Origin: Kibdelosporangium aridum
Lineage (GTDB): Bacteria > Actinomycetota > Actinomycetes > Mycobacteriales > Pseudonocardiaceae
Direction of reading: 5' to 3'
Assembly: GCF_900176515.1 (NCBI RefSeq)
Contig: NZ_FWXV01000002.1
Location: 1,116,001-1,180,000, forward strand
DNA length: 64,000 nucleotides
Within the stretch, counting starts at the first letter, position 1. Each line of letters opens with the position of its first letter. Under the pieces are notes generated by a model. That model was not told the origin of the DNA. It made no database searches and saw only the letters and a program-made list of their open reading frames with translations. Below are positions 17,575-26,885 of the stretch, in pieces. Position numbers and translations under genes: made by a program.

Positions 17575-18788
17575 TCGTCGTCGTCTTCGCCCAGGACCGA
17601 CGGCATGACCATGCGGCCGTCGGCGAACACGTCCTCGGCTTCGATGCCGTACTTGCGCACGTGCTCCTCGTCCTCTTCGCTCTGGGCGGTACCCGCGGCC
17701 GGCTGCATCATCGATGCGCCTGGCTTGCTCGTCGACCCCACGCGCTCGGCTGCCCGCGCGGCGGCCTCGCCCGGCGGCGCAGCACCCAGCGCGGACGCGC
17801 CCCGCGAACCACCCGGCGGCAACGCCGCACCAGGCCGTCCGCCGCGAGCCAAACGGTCCTTGTCAGCGGCCGCGCCCACAGCCGCACCACCACCCGCGCC
17901 ACCGGCCATGCCAGCGACCGCCGCGGTCATGCCCTCGTAGTACGGACGCATCGGCGGAGTCGGCGGCGTTCCAGGCGGGAACTGGCCACCGCCACCGAGC
18001 CCGGGCACCGGGCCGATACCGACGGTCTTGCCCGGCTGCCCCGGCACGCCCGGGTTCGGCCCAGGCTGGCCACCGCCGCCGATGGGGTTGTTCGGCGAGG
18101 CGTCGAAGGATCCGACCGGCACGCCAGGACCGCCACCCGGCCCGCCGGTGATCGAAGACCCGCCGGTCGCGAAGGCCGAACGGCCGCCGCCGGCGCTGGA
18201 GATGCTGGTCCCGACACCAGGCCTCGGCGGCGGTGCGGCGTCCAGGCTCATGTTGGGCGGAACCGGCAAGGACTGGTACCCGGAAAGGTTGTTCCGGCTG
18301 GCGTTGGCGTAGTTGTTCATGGTGTCGACGGCCTGGGCCCGCGCCGCCTGCGTGCGCTGGACTTCCTTGGAGTGGTCCGTGGTGTGCAGCAGCAGCTTGT
18401 CGGCGAGGTTGTAGTCCTTGGCGCCACGCAGCGCGCTCGACTCGGGCGCGCAGTTGCGAGTGCGTGAGTAGTCGTCGCCCTGGTTGCAGACGGCGCCTGC
18501 GGAGCTGGTGATGGTGCCGGTGGCCGCGCCGCCGTACTGGGCGGAGTCGGTCATCACGACCTGGGCGTCCTCACTGGACGCACCGGTCCACTCGACCCCG
18601 ATCTTGGCCAGCTCGGCGCGGAGGGTGTCGTCGGTCTGCTTGAGGCTGTTGGCGATCGCCGTAAGCGCGTCCACCGCGCGGTTCATGCTCTCCGAACCAC
18701 GACCCTGCCGGATCTGGTCGACCATGCTGGCGAGTTCCTCGTTGCTGTAACCGGCGAATCGGTAGTCACCGATATCAGGTCCGGACAT
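17571..18788 (-). CDS. PPE-like T7SS substrate with Gly/Pro-rich C-terminus
   Basis: The 405-aa protein has an N-terminal helical domain (about 1-180) with a WTGASSEDA turn as in PPE/WXG proteins and one Cys pair (VCNQ, RNCAP). A long Gly/Pro/Ala-rich low-complexity region follows, ending in an acidic tail rich in Glu and Asp. It is coupled to the EspG gene, which supports a role as a chaperoned type VII substrate. The acidic C-terminus is unusual for a PPE protein and could be a partner contact. Codon use is GC-rich like its neighbours. Confidence 0.75.
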   Translation of the reverse strand: MSGPDIGDYRFAGYSNEELASMVDQIRQGRGSESMNRAVDALTAIANSLKQTDDTLRAELAKIGVEWTGASSEDAQVVMTDSAQYGGAATGTITSSAGAVCNQGDDYSRTRNCAPESSALRGAKDYNLADKLLLHTTDHSKEVQRTQAARAQAVDTMNNYANASRNNLSGYQSLPVPPNMSLDAAPPPRPGVGTSISSAGGGRSAFATGGSSITGGPGGGPGVPVGSFDASPNNPIGGGGQPGPNPGVPGQPGKTVGIGPVPGLGGGGQFPPGTPPTPPMRPYYEGMTAAVAGMAGGAGGGAAVGAAADKDRLARGGRPGAALPPGGSRGASALGAAPPGEAAARAAERVGSTSKPGASMMQPAAGTAQSEEDEEHVRKYGIEAEDVFADGRMVMPSVLGEDDDE

Positions 18789-18797
18789 GAGAATTCC

Positions 18798-19406
18798 TCA
18801 CTTCAGGGTCTTGAGGGTTTGCATGGCAAGCGTCGCGGCCTCTTCGCTCTTCTGACACATCTGGTCCTGGGTGAAAACACCTCTGCTGGTCGGCCGGAAC
18901 TTCACCATCAATTGCTGCTTGTCGGCGACCCCGACAGAGGTGTCGCAAGTGAAGGTGGTGGTGCCGCGGAGTTTGTAGCTCGCTGCAGGGAATCCATCGA
19001 CGGAAACCAGCTTCGCGTCGACATTCCGCTTGCCGGTCAGCCACAGGTCGATGCCCTCGGTGGTGATCAGCCAGATCTCGTAGTCGAAGAAGACTTGCCC
19101 GTCCGCCCCACCCATCGCGCAGACCTGGGAGTTTTTGAAGGTCTCCTCGGACTGCACGTCGTTCTTCTGCCGGGAGACCTTGATCTGCTCGAGTTGAGCC
19201 TTGCTGAGCAGCTTGCACGGATCCACGCCATCGAGGCTGATGTCCCGGGGGCGCGGCGGAATAGCCACCGTTGGGGGTGCGCCGCCGCCGGGTGCCGTGC
19301 CAGCTGGCGGGGTCTGAGCAGGCGGAACCGCCTGACCGGGCGCCGTCTCGGTGCACCCGGCCAGCGCGAGGCCAACGACCGCGGCCAGCAGCGCGAACCT
19401 AATCAA
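18798..19406 (-). CDS. DUF3558 lipoprotein
   Basis: The lipoprotein has a lipobox LALAGC right after a short hydrophobic segment, then a Pro-rich linker and a DUF3558-type domain (DPCKLLSKAQLEQI with paired Cys). The TTG at 19406 is preferred: GGCGGGG lies six bases upstream, the start overlaps the stop of the preceding gene (19399-19401), and it gives a compact signal peptide. A longer ATG form to 19466 would overlap that gene by 68 bp. DUF3558 proteins are surface lipoproteins of unknown function, common in Pseudonocardiaceae. Confidence 0.8.
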   Translation of the reverse strand: MIRFALLAAVVGLALAGCTETAPGQAVPPAQTPPAGTAPGGGAPPTVAIPPRPRDISLDGVDPCKLLSKAQLEQIKVSRQKNDVQSEETFKNSQVCAMGGADGQVFFDYEIWLITTEGIDLWLTGKRNVDAKLVSVDGFPAASYKLRGTTTFTCDTSVGVADKQQLMVKFRPTSRGVFTQDQMCQKSEEAATLAMQTLKTLK

Positions 19407-19794
19407 CGACAACCCCGCCGAAGCTGGCCTCGATGTCCTGTTCGCTGAAGCCATAGGTCTTGGCACTTTCCTTCAGCTGGACGATCAGTTTCAGCAGGCT
19501 TTCCTGATAGGCCTGAATGCGGGCCAGGTAGGAGTCGTCGGCACCGGCCAGCCGGTGATTCCAGGCCTCCGCGGCGTCGCGGCTGACCGGGTCGTCGGCG
19601 GACGCTTCGACGAACAAGGCCGGTCCGTGCTCCCGGATGCTGCCGTTGAGCGCGTCGATCTGGGTTTGGATGATCTTCGCCGCGGCCAGCACGTTGTCGT
19701 GGTTGACCTTCATCGTCGCCGTGCTGGTCGGCGCGGCTTCCGGAACCGCGGCAAGGACATCTGCCCATGACAATGAGCCGGTCGTCTCGTTCAT
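19399..19794 (-). CDS. ESX-type helical protein, first gene of the T7SS cassette
   Basis: This 131-aa protein is predicted to be mostly helical (NHDNVLAAAKIIQTQIDALN, SYLARIQAYQESLLKLI) with no signal peptide or membrane segment. Size and operon position fit PE/ESX-like proteins, although the WXG turn is replaced by a W in AEAWNHRL. The gene opens the leftward six-gene cassette ending at the terminator at 15231. Function is inferred from context only. Confidence 0.6.
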   Translation of the reverse strand: MNETTGSLSWADVLAAVPEAAPTSTATMKVNHDNVLAAAKIIQTQIDALNGSIREHGPALFVEASADDPVSRDAAEAWNHRLAGADDSYLARIQAYQESLLKLIVQLKESAKTYGFSEQDIEASFGGVVVD

Positions 19795-19905
19795 CCCGTA
19801 CCCCCGTACGTTCCGTAGTCGTCCGGTCTCGCTTCGTACGCTACCAACGCTGGTAGACCGCTACCTGAAGTTTGACGGAGAAACCTGGCGTCCGGTTCCA
19901 CCGAA

Positions 19906-21168
19906 TCAGCTAGCCGGTACCGCGACCTCGCCACGGGACGCACGCAGGGCGATATCCGTCCGGTGATGCGACCCGGCGAGGTGCAGGTTCTCGACCCGAC
20001 GGTACGCATCCTGGCGCGCCGCCTCCAGGTCATCGCCTGTCCCCACGACCGAGAGCACACGGCCGCCTGTGGACACGACCGCACCGTCGTCACGACGGCG
20101 GGTGCCCGCGTGCAGGACGCCCTCGGCTTCGCTGCCTGCGATCACGTCACCGGTCCGTGGCCTGCCTGGGTAGCCCTCGGCCGCCACGACCACGGTCACC
20201 GCCGAGCCGTCTTCCCACTCCAGCGGAGGCTGGGCGGCGAGGGTGCCGGTGGCCACCGCGTTGAGCAGTTCGCCGAGCGGGGTGCGCAGCAGGGTCAGCA
20301 CGGCCTGGGTCTCCGGGTCGCCGAACCGGCAGTTGAACTCGATCACCGACGGGCCGTTCGGGGTGATCGCCAGGCCCGCGTAGAGCAGCCCGGAGAAGGG
20401 CACGCCCCGGTTCGCCATCTCGTCGACCACCGGCTGGACGATCTTGTCCACGATGGTGGGCACCAGGTCGTCCGCGGCCCACGGCAGCGGCGAGTACGCG
20501 CCCATGCCGCCGGTGTTGGGTCCGCTGTCGCCGTCGCCGACGCGCTTGAAGTCCTGCGCGGGCAGCAGCGGCACCACTGTCCGGTCGTCGACCAGGCAGA
20601 ACAGGGACACTTCCGGGCCTGACAGGAAGGACTCCAGCAGGACCGGGTGCCCGCCGTCGAGCAACGTCATCGCGTGCGCGCGGGCCTTGTCGTAGTCCGT
20701 CGTCACCACGACACCCTTGCCTGCCGCGAGGCCGTCGTCCTTGACCACCCATGTCGGGCCGAAGCGCTGCAGGGCAGCGTCCAGCCGTGCCGGGTTGTCC
20801 ACGACCTCGCTGTGTGCGGTCGGGACACCGGCGGCCGCCATGATCTCCTTGGCGAACGCCTTCGAGCCCTCGATCCGCGCCGCCTGCGCCGACGGGCCGA
20901 AGCAGGCGATGCCCGCCGCACGGACCGCGTCGGCGACGCCGGCCACCAACGGGACCTCGGGGCCGATGACGACGAGGTCGGCCTTCCACTTGGTCGCGAG
21001 CGCCGCGACCTCAGCGGAGTCGGAGACCTCGACGCCGTACTGCTCGGCGACCGCGGCTATGCCGGCATTGCCCGGCGCGCAGGCCAGCGCGGTGACCTTC
21101 GGGTCCCGTGACAGGCCAAGTACCAGGGCATGTTCTCGGGCCCCAGACCCGATGACCAGAACTCGCAC
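19906..21168 (-). CDS. purD: Phosphoribosylamine-glycine ligase (GARS)
   Basis: The ATP-grasp enzyme starts [14 protein letters not shown] and contains [41 protein letters not shown] and [10 protein letters not shown]. It joins glycine to phosphoribosylamine in the second step of purine synthesis. The GTG at 21168 gives 420 aa, the normal PurD length; the open frame upstream lacks PurD character. No clear Shine-Dalgarno sequence precedes it, so it may be leaderless or co-transcribed with upstream genes. Confidence 0.96.
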   Translation of the reverse strand: MRVLVIGSGAREHALVLGLSRDPKVTALACAPGNAGIAAVAEQYGVEVSDSAEVAALATKWKADLVVIGPEVPLVAGVADAVRAAGIACFGPSAQAARIEGSKAFAKEIMAAAGVPTAHSEVVDNPARLDAALQRFGPTWVVKDDGLAAGKGVVVTTDYDKARAHAMTLLDGGHPVLLESFLSGPEVSLFCLVDDRTVVPLLPAQDFKRVGDGDSGPNTGGMGAYSPLPWAADDLVPTIVDKIVQPVVDEMANRGVPFSGLLYAGLAITPNGPSVIEFNCRFGDPETQAVLTLLRTPLGELLNAVATGTLAAQPPLEWEDGSAVTVVVAAEGYPGRPRTGDVIAGSEAEGVLHAGTRRRDDGAVVSTGGRVLSVVGTGDDLEAARQDAYRRVENLHLAGSHHRTDIALRASRGEVAVPAS

Positions 21169-21197
21169 GACTGATGAGGATAGGTGCCGTGGTCCGT

Positions 21198-22184
21198 TCA
21201 GCTCACGCCGAGGGCCTGCTTCGCACCCGGGTGGAGTGGTACTGGATCGGTCTTGACGGCCGTTTCCTTGGTGATGTCCTTGGCCGACGGGTGCGTCTTC
21301 TCCAGATCCGCCTTCTTGTCGAAGATCAGCTTGGTGATCGCGCACGCGTTGGCGGCCGGGAAGTCGTCACGGACCAGAAGCAGGTTCGGCACGACGATGG
21401 TCGGCACGTCCGCGGGCAGCTTGTAGGTGGCGGCCGGGATGGTGCCCTGGTCGTACACCGGGTTGAGCTGCTTGAGCGCGCTCAGCTGCGGGGTGATGTC
21501 GATGAACTTCACCTTGTCGCCCATGGACGTGGTCAGGTCGGTGATCTCGGGCGTCGGCAGCCCGCCGGACCAGACCAGCCCGTCGATCTTGCCTTCCTTC
21601 ATGCCGTCCACGGTCTGGCGCAACGCGAGCCGCTGCGGCGCCAGGTCGGCGTCCTTCAGACCGGCGGCCTGCAGCAGCCGGTTGGCGATCACCTCGGTGC
21701 CGGACTTCGGCGAACCGGTGGAGATCCGCTTGCCACGGAAGTCCGCGACGCTGTTGATGCCGCTGTCGGTGCGGACGACGACCTGCGTGTAGTTCGAGTA
21801 GATCCGGGACAGTGCCTGGACCTTCTGCGGCTTGCCCTCGAACGCGGACTTGCCCTGCACCGCGTCGGCCGCGGTGTCGGCCAGGGAGAACGCGATGTCG
21901 TAGGTCTTGTCGCCGAGCTGCTGGATGTTCTGCACGGACGCGCCGGTGTCCGCCGCGGTCGCCTTGAGCTTGGAGTTGTTGCTGATCACCTGGGCAAGGC
22001 CGCCGCCGAGCACGTAGTAGACGCCGCCGACGTTGCCGGTGGCAATGGTGACGCGGCCGTCCGCCGCCTCGCAGGCGGCGTTGCCGCCGGCGGGTTGTTG
22101 AGCCGTGGGCGCGTCCTCCCGCTTGCCGCCGCAGCCGGTGGCCACCAGCGCGAGTCCCAGTACGCCAATGAGTGTCCTACGCAC
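21198..22184 (-). CDS. TAXI family TRAP transporter solute-binding lipoprotein
   Basis: This 328-aa lipoprotein (lipobox LVATGC) has the TAXI family hallmarks: [31 protein letters not shown] and [21 protein letters not shown] proteins bind dicarboxylates or amino acids such as glutamate outside the membrane and deliver them to a TRAP permease. The start overlaps the end of the permease gene by eight bases, so they form an operon. Confidence 0.92.
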   Translation of the reverse strand: MRRTLIGVLGLALVATGCGGKREDAPTAQQPAGGNAACEAADGRVTIATGNVGGVYYVLGGGLAQVISNNSKLKATAADTGASVQNIQQLGDKTYDIAFSLADTAADAVQGKSAFEGKPQKVQALSRIYSNYTQVVVRTDSGINSVADFRGKRISTGSPKSGTEVIANRLLQAAGLKDADLAPQRLALRQTVDGMKEGKIDGLVWSGGLPTPEITDLTTSMGDKVKFIDITPQLSALKQLNPVYDQGTIPAATYKLPADVPTIVVPNLLLVRDDFPAANACAITKLIFDKKADLEKTHPSAKDITKETAVKTDPVPLHPGAKQALGVS

Positions 22185-24216
22185 TGTTGATCTCCTCTTT
22201 GTCCTTTTGCCGCAACAGCATGTGTACGACGACGGCGGCTACGGCGAATCCGGCGCCGATCGCGATGGAAAGTGGCTGGAGGTACAGCAACAACAACGCC
22301 GCAGGCACGCACAGGATCCGCACCGGCATCTTCGCCGGACCGATCAGCCAACCGGTCGTGACGACGGCGAGCACCGCGACACCGAGCGCCGAAACGGCCG
22401 TCACCCAGACGACATCGAGGAACGGGCGCTGCAGCAGCAACGCGGATCCGTTTTCGGTGAGCACGAACGCAAGCGGCACAAGGAAAGCGGGCAGCGTGTA
22501 CTTCCACGTCTGCCACATGGTCTTGATCACGGCACCGCCGGTGATGGCCGAAGCGGCGACGGCGGCGAGCGCGGTCGGTGGCGTGACCTCGGAAAGCACC
22601 GCGTAGTAGAAGATGAACATCGCGGTCTCGGCAGGCTCCACGCCCAACGTGATCAACGCGGGGCCGATCACCACCCACGAGATGATGAACGAAGCGGTGA
22701 CCGGAACCGCGAGGCCGAGAACGCACACTGCCAAGGCGCAGAACACAACCGTGAACGCGAGTACGACGGTTGGGTTGTCGGACAACGAGTTCGCGGCCTT
22801 CACCAACGCGTCCGCGAGCACCTGACCGAGTCCGGTCTTGGTGATCGTCGACGTGATCACGCCTGCCGCGGCGCACACCGCGATCACCGGCAGGGCACCA
22901 CGTACGCCCTCCGACAACGAGTCGACGAGTTCCTTCAGCCACGCGATGACGGCTGCCCGCTTGTCCTCAGCGAAAAGCTTGGTGGCCAACGAGAACAAGG
23001 CCGCGACGCCGGATGCGTAGACCACCGCGGAGAACGGCGGGATGTCCAACGCCAGGAACACCACGATGATCGCCAGCGAGGCGAAGTGATACCCGCCTTT
23101 GGCCAGGACGGCCCAAGCTTTGGGCGTGTCGACGTCGACCGAGTGCGCACCGAAGCGGCGGGCGTCGGCCTCCACGGCGAACACGATGCCGAGGTAGTAG
23201 AGCAAAGTCGGCACGATCGCCCAGAGGAGAACCGTCAGGTACGACGTCTCGAGGTACTCGGCGATGATGAACGCGGCGGCACCGAGCGTCGGCGGCGACA
23301 GGATCGCGCCGATACCGGACGCGGCGAGCAGGCCGCCCGCATTCTCCTTGGGATATCCGGCTTTCTTCAGGATCGGCCACGTGATCGCGCCGAGCGTGAC
23401 AGTGGTCGCGGTGCCCGAACCGGAGACCGTGCCGAGCAGGAACCCGGACAACGCGGTTGTCCGGCCGGGCGCGGTCCTGGACTTGCGGAACAGCGCGAAA
23501 CTGAAGTCGACGAAGAAGGTCCCCGCGCCCGAGTTGGCGAGCACGGCGCCGTAGATCGTGAACAGCACGATGTACGTGGCCGCGACGTCGAGCGGGGTGC
23601 CGTAGAACCCGTTGCTGGGGTCGTACAGCGCGCTGATGATCTCGTCGAAGTTCATCCCCGCGTGCGAGATCGCCCAGCTCTGCGGCAGGAACCCGCCGTA
23701 GTAGGCGTACGCGAGGAAGACGAGGCAGATGATCGGCAGGACCAGGCCGGTGGTCCGCCGGGTGGCCTCCAGGATCAGCAACAGCAGGACCGCACCGGCG
23801 ATGACGTCCACTGTGGACAACTGGCCTTGCCGGTCGAGGAAGTCGTCGAACCCGGTGAGCAACGGGTACAACGCGACCACCAGGGTGATCGCGGACAGTA
23901 CCCAGTCGATCACGCCGGGATCGTCCTTGTCCCCGCCAGTGCGTCCCTTGGGCCGGTACGACAGGAAGACCAGCGGCAGGGTGACTGCGAGGAAGATCAC
24001 CAGGTAGTACTGGTTGCCCTGGTCGAAGGGCAGGAAGACCTGCTTGAGCACCAACAACGCGACACCCGCGCCGATGATCCACAGCGCCCGTTCCCAGCGC
24101 GGGGACAGCCTGCGCGCCGGGCGCTCCTCATCGTGCGCGCCGACGATCTCATCGACGTTGCGCTGCTCTGCGGTCGTCACGCGGCGAACGCTACCTGGTG
24201 CGGTGGTCGGCATCAC
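22177..24216 (-). CDS. TRAP transporter fused permease (DctQM, TAXI type)
   Basis: The 679-aa integral membrane protein has many hydrophobic helices. The small (DctQ-like) part is at the N-terminus and the large DctM part follows (FLLGTVSGSGTATTVTLG, PPTLGAAAFIIAEYLE, SEVTPPTALAAVAASA). This fused architecture accompanies TAXI-type binding proteins. It should import an organic acid or amino acid with sodium or proton symport. It is the first gene of a two-gene operon with the binding protein. Confidence 0.9.
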   Translation of the reverse strand: MMPTTAPGSVRRVTTAEQRNVDEIVGAHDEERPARRLSPRWERALWIIGAGVALLVLKQVFLPFDQGNQYYLVIFLAVTLPLVFLSYRPKGRTGGDKDDPGVIDWVLSAITLVVALYPLLTGFDDFLDRQGQLSTVDVIAGAVLLLLILEATRRTTGLVLPIICLVFLAYAYYGGFLPQSWAISHAGMNFDEIISALYDPSNGFYGTPLDVAATYIVLFTIYGAVLANSGAGTFFVDFSFALFRKSRTAPGRTTALSGFLLGTVSGSGTATTVTLGAITWPILKKAGYPKENAGGLLAASGIGAILSPPTLGAAAFIIAEYLETSYLTVLLWAIVPTLLYYLGIVFAVEADARRFGAHSVDVDTPKAWAVLAKGGYHFASLAIIVVFLALDIPPFSAVVYASGVAALFSLATKLFAEDKRAAVIAWLKELVDSLSEGVRGALPVIAVCAAAGVITSTITKTGLGQVLADALVKAANSLSDNPTVVLAFTVVFCALAVCVLGLAVPVTASFIISWVVIGPALITLGVEPAETAMFIFYYAVLSEVTPPTALAAVAASAITGGAVIKTMWQTWKYTLPAFLVPLAFVLTENGSALLLQRPFLDVVWVTAVSALGVAVLAVVTTGWLIGPAKMPVRILCVPAALLLLYLQPLSIAIGAGFAVAAVVVHMLLRQKDKEEINSA

Positions 24217-24332
24217 ACCGATCTTTGCAATGCCTTAGGACAGTCGTGCGCTCAACGTTCATCCGCATGTGGCCGATCGTGCAGGAATCGGAGGTAGCGT
24301 CCACGCACTTCGTTTCAGCAAGGAGGCACGTG

Positions 24333-25433
24333 ATGGGTAAACGACTCGCCGCACTGGCGTTGTCGGGGTTCGCCCTGGTCGCCCTGGTGGGTTCGGCGAC
24401 CGCGGACCAGGACTCGCGCGGTGGGGGTGAGCAGGCCAAGCCGTTGGTCTTCGGCCACCGCGGCGCCTCGGGCTACCGCCCTGAGCACACACTGGCCTCG
24501 TACGAACTGGCCGCCCGGATGGGCGCGGACTACGTCGAGCCGGACCTGGTGTCGACCAAGGACGGCGTGCTGGTGGCCCGGCACGAGAACGAGATCAGCG
24601 GGACGACGGACGTGGCCTTGCGGCCGGAGTTCGCCGGCCGCAAGGCCACCAAGACCATCGACGGCTCGCCGCTGACCGGCTGGTTCACTGAGGACTTCAC
24701 CCTGGCGGAGCTGAAGACCCTGCGGGCGGTCGAGCGCATCCCCGAGCTGCGCCAGCGCAACACGATCTACAACAAGCGCTTCGACGTGCCGACCCTCCAG
24801 GAGGTCATCGACCTGAGCAAGCGCCTGTCGTGGGAGTTGAAGCGGGACATCGGCATCGCGCCGGAGACCAAGCACCCGACGTACTTCCAGTCGATCGGCA
24901 AGCCGCTGGAGCCCGCACTGGTCCGTATCCTGGACCGCAACGGCCTGAACAAGCCGCAGGCAAAGGTCGTCGTGCAGTCCTTCGAGGTCAGCAACCTGAT
25001 CGCGCTCAACCGTGAGCTCAGGGTCCCGCTGGTGCAGCTGACCAGCGCCACGGGTGCGCCGTACGACTTCATCGTCAAGGGCGACAAGCGCACCTACGCC
25101 GACATCGTCAGCCCTTCGGGCCTGCGCGATGTGGCCAAGTACGCCGACTGGCTCGGCCCGGAGAAGTCCCAGATCATCCCGCGCGACCCGGCTGGCTTCC
25201 TGAAGACGCCGACGTCCCTGGTCGGCGACGCCCACAAGGCCGGACTGAAGGTCGTGCCGTACACCTTCCGCAACGAGAACAACTTCCTGCCTGCCGACTT
25301 CCGCTCGTCGGCGGTCGCGGCGGAGTACGGCAACGCGTTCGGCGAGTTCGAGAAGTTCTTCGCGACCGGCGTCGACGGCGTGTTCACGGACAACCCGGAC
25401 ACGGCGGTCGAAGCCCGCAAGGCCAAGCGCTGA
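24333..25433 (+). CDS. glpQ: Secreted glycerophosphodiester phosphodiesterase
   Basis: This GDPD-family enzyme has FGHRGASGYRPEHTLASY (catalytic HRG and E), DYVEPDLVSTKDGVLVARHE and a C-terminal VDGVFTDNPD. It splits glycerophosphodiesters into glycerol-3-phosphate and an alcohol outside the cell. The ATG at 24333 has AGGAGG six bases upstream and opens a signal peptide (MGKRLAALALSGFALVALV, cleavage near ATAD); longer starts lack both. Length 366 aa is normal for GlpQ. A strong terminator follows. Confidence 0.95.
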   Translation: MGKRLAALALSGFALVALVGSATADQDSRGGGEQAKPLVFGHRGASGYRPEHTLASYELAARMGADYVEPDLVSTKDGVLVARHENEISGTTDVALRPEFAGRKATKTIDGSPLTGWFTEDFTLAELKTLRAVERIPELRQRNTIYNKRFDVPTLQEVIDLSKRLSWELKRDIGIAPETKHPTYFQSIGKPLEPALVRILDRNGLNKPQAKVVVQSFEVSNLIALNRELRVPLVQLTSATGAPYDFIVKGDKRTYADIVSPSGLRDVAKYADWLGPEKSQIIPRDPAGFLKTPTSLVGDAHKAGLKVVPYTFRNENNFLPADFRSSAVAAEYGNAFGEFEKFFATGVDGVFTDNPDTAVEARKAKR

Positions 25434-25435
25434 CA

Positions 25436-25473
25436 AAAGTGGGGGCGCGGGCACGAGCCCACGCCCCCACTTT
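25436..25473. terminator. Bidirectional rho-independent terminator
   Basis: A perfect 12-bp stem AAAGTGGGGGCG / CGCCCCCACTTT encloses a loop with a smaller GGGC/GCCC stem. It starts three bases after the glpQ stop and ends just before the convergent gene at 25481, so it can serve both. Confidence 0.9.
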
Positions 25474-25480
25474 GTGCTGC

Positions 25481-26488
25481 CTAGAACAAGCGCCACACCG
25501 CCGGACGGCCGCCCTCATCGAGTGGGTGCGTGGAGACCCAACCGACGATGGCGCCGTCGTCTCCCACTGCCCCGGCAGCGCCTTTGTGGTCGGCAGGCAT
25601 GGGCAGGCGTCCAGCGAAGTGAGTCCCCCACCACACCGCGAGCGGCCCGTGCGGCGACAACGGGATGGGTTCGCGGCCGACGATCAGACCGAACTTGTTC
25701 ATGTGGCTGGCGGTGTCACTGCCCTGCAGTGGTTGCGGGTTGTCAGGCGTCCGCCACAGGAAACCGCCAGCACCAGGTCGGGTCGTGGACGCGATCGACC
25801 CGACCACGACGCCGTTCTTGATCTCGCTCGCGTGCGGGTATCTATACCCTGCAGGCACAACCAGATCGACGAGCTTTCCGTTCCGGAACAACCGCGGTGG
25901 CCCGTCCATGGTGTTCAGTAAGATCGTCCCGTCTTCGTCGATGTCCGTGCCCCACCCGGGCACATCTAGCAACTCGGGGTGCTCAAGGCTGTCGGCCCGC
26001 CAGAGCACGGTCTTGCTTTGCCCGTCGGGACCTGTCGCCGCCCCGAGCACGTCACCTCGGTCGTTGATGGCTTCAGCAGAACTGCCGGAGTGACCGGCCG
26101 GAGTCGGCAGCAAGCGGAACGCTGTCCCGTTCAGCACGAACGGGACCAAACTCCCGGTCTCGCGGTCATGCGCGGCTCCGACGATCGTCCCGGCCCGGTT
26201 GTGGTCGGAGACGCTGGGAAATTCCGTGCCTGCCGGCGCACCGACGACTGTCACGGTGTCCCGGGTCCACTTCACGACCTCGACGCGGTCACCGATGGCC
26301 AGCGTCCCCGAATAGGTGCCTCGTCCGTCGGTACCGGTCACGTATCCGGTGGCGTCAGGATGTCCGTCCGGCAACGGCAACAGATGTACTTGCCATTGCG
26401 GTGACTGCGCCGCTGCGGTGGGCACCGCAATGGCACCGACCGAAGCCGTCAGCGCGGCGATGGCGAGCATGGTTGATACGACTCTCAA
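25481..26488 (-). CDS. Secreted HAF-repeat-like beta protein
   Basis: The 335-aa exported protein has a signal peptide (cut near TAAAQ) and repeated units of the type AINDRGDVLGAA, DHNRAGTIVGAA, DEDGTILL and DDGAIVGW. Each ends in a Gly followed by a tryptophan/arginine strand (VLWRAD, FLWRTP). This is the pattern of extracellular HAF-type repeats, which probably fold as a beta-propeller. No catalytic motif was seen; function unknown. Confidence 0.65.
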   Translation of the reverse strand: MRVVSTMLAIAALTASVGAIAVPTAAAQSPQWQVHLLPLPDGHPDATGYVTGTDGRGTYSGTLAIGDRVEVVKWTRDTVTVVGAPAGTEFPSVSDHNRAGTIVGAAHDRETGSLVPFVLNGTAFRLLPTPAGHSGSSAEAINDRGDVLGAATGPDGQSKTVLWRADSLEHPELLDVPGWGTDIDEDGTILLNTMDGPPRLFRNGKLVDLVVPAGYRYPHASEIKNGVVVGSIASTTRPGAGGFLWRTPDNPQPLQGSDTASHMNKFGLIVGREPIPLSPHGPLAVWWGTHFAGRLPMPADHKGAAGAVGDDGAIVGWVSTHPLDEGGRPAVWRLF

Positions 26489-26575
26489 TCGAACCCCCTC
26501 AGTCCTCCCCGACCTGGTTCATTCGAGAGCACGCGGACGAGATCCCAGCGCGTTGTCGTCGTGACCGATCCGATA

Positions 26576-26836
26576 TCAGACGAGCTTGTTGTCCACGTAG
26601 CACCAGCGCCACGACTCGCCGGGTTCGTACGAGCGCATGATCGGGTGGCCGCTCTTGTGGAAGTGGCCGGTGGCGTGCCGGTACGGGCTGGAATCACAGC
26701 AGGCGATGTGCCCGCAGACCAGGCATTTGCGCAGGTGGACCCAGCCGGTCTCGCCCAGCTCGACGCATTCGGCGCAGCCGGAGACACAGTCGACCGCTGG
26801 TTCGGGCGGCAGTTCGGCAACGTGCGTACAAGTCAT
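26576..26836 (-). CDS. UBP-type zinc finger protein
   Basis: The 86-aa protein is a single UBP/ZnF domain: paired Cys/His ligands in CTHV, DCVSGCAEC, HLRKCLVCGHIACCDSS, YRHATGHFHKSGHP and the terminal WRWCYVDNKLV. In eukaryotes this fold binds ubiquitin C-termini. In actinobacteria it occurs as a small stand-alone protein, often beside Na+/H+ antiporters, with unknown role. It diverges from such an antiporter here. The ATG at 26836 follows the coding sequence boundary closely. Confidence 0.88.
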   Translation of the reverse strand: MTCTHVAELPPEPAVDCVSGCAECVELGETGWVHLRKCLVCGHIACCDSSPYRHATGHFHKSGHPIMRSYEPGESWRWCYVDNKLV

Positions 26837-26885
26837 GGTGAGATTCAACGCTGGACGGACCGAAATGACACCCGGGGGTGAGAAC

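Noticed and set aside
22105..24297. A 730-codon frame antisense to the TRAP permease
   Set aside because: The translated product is a low-complexity Arg/Gly/Asp-rich sequence with no motif; the permease on the minus strand is clearly real.
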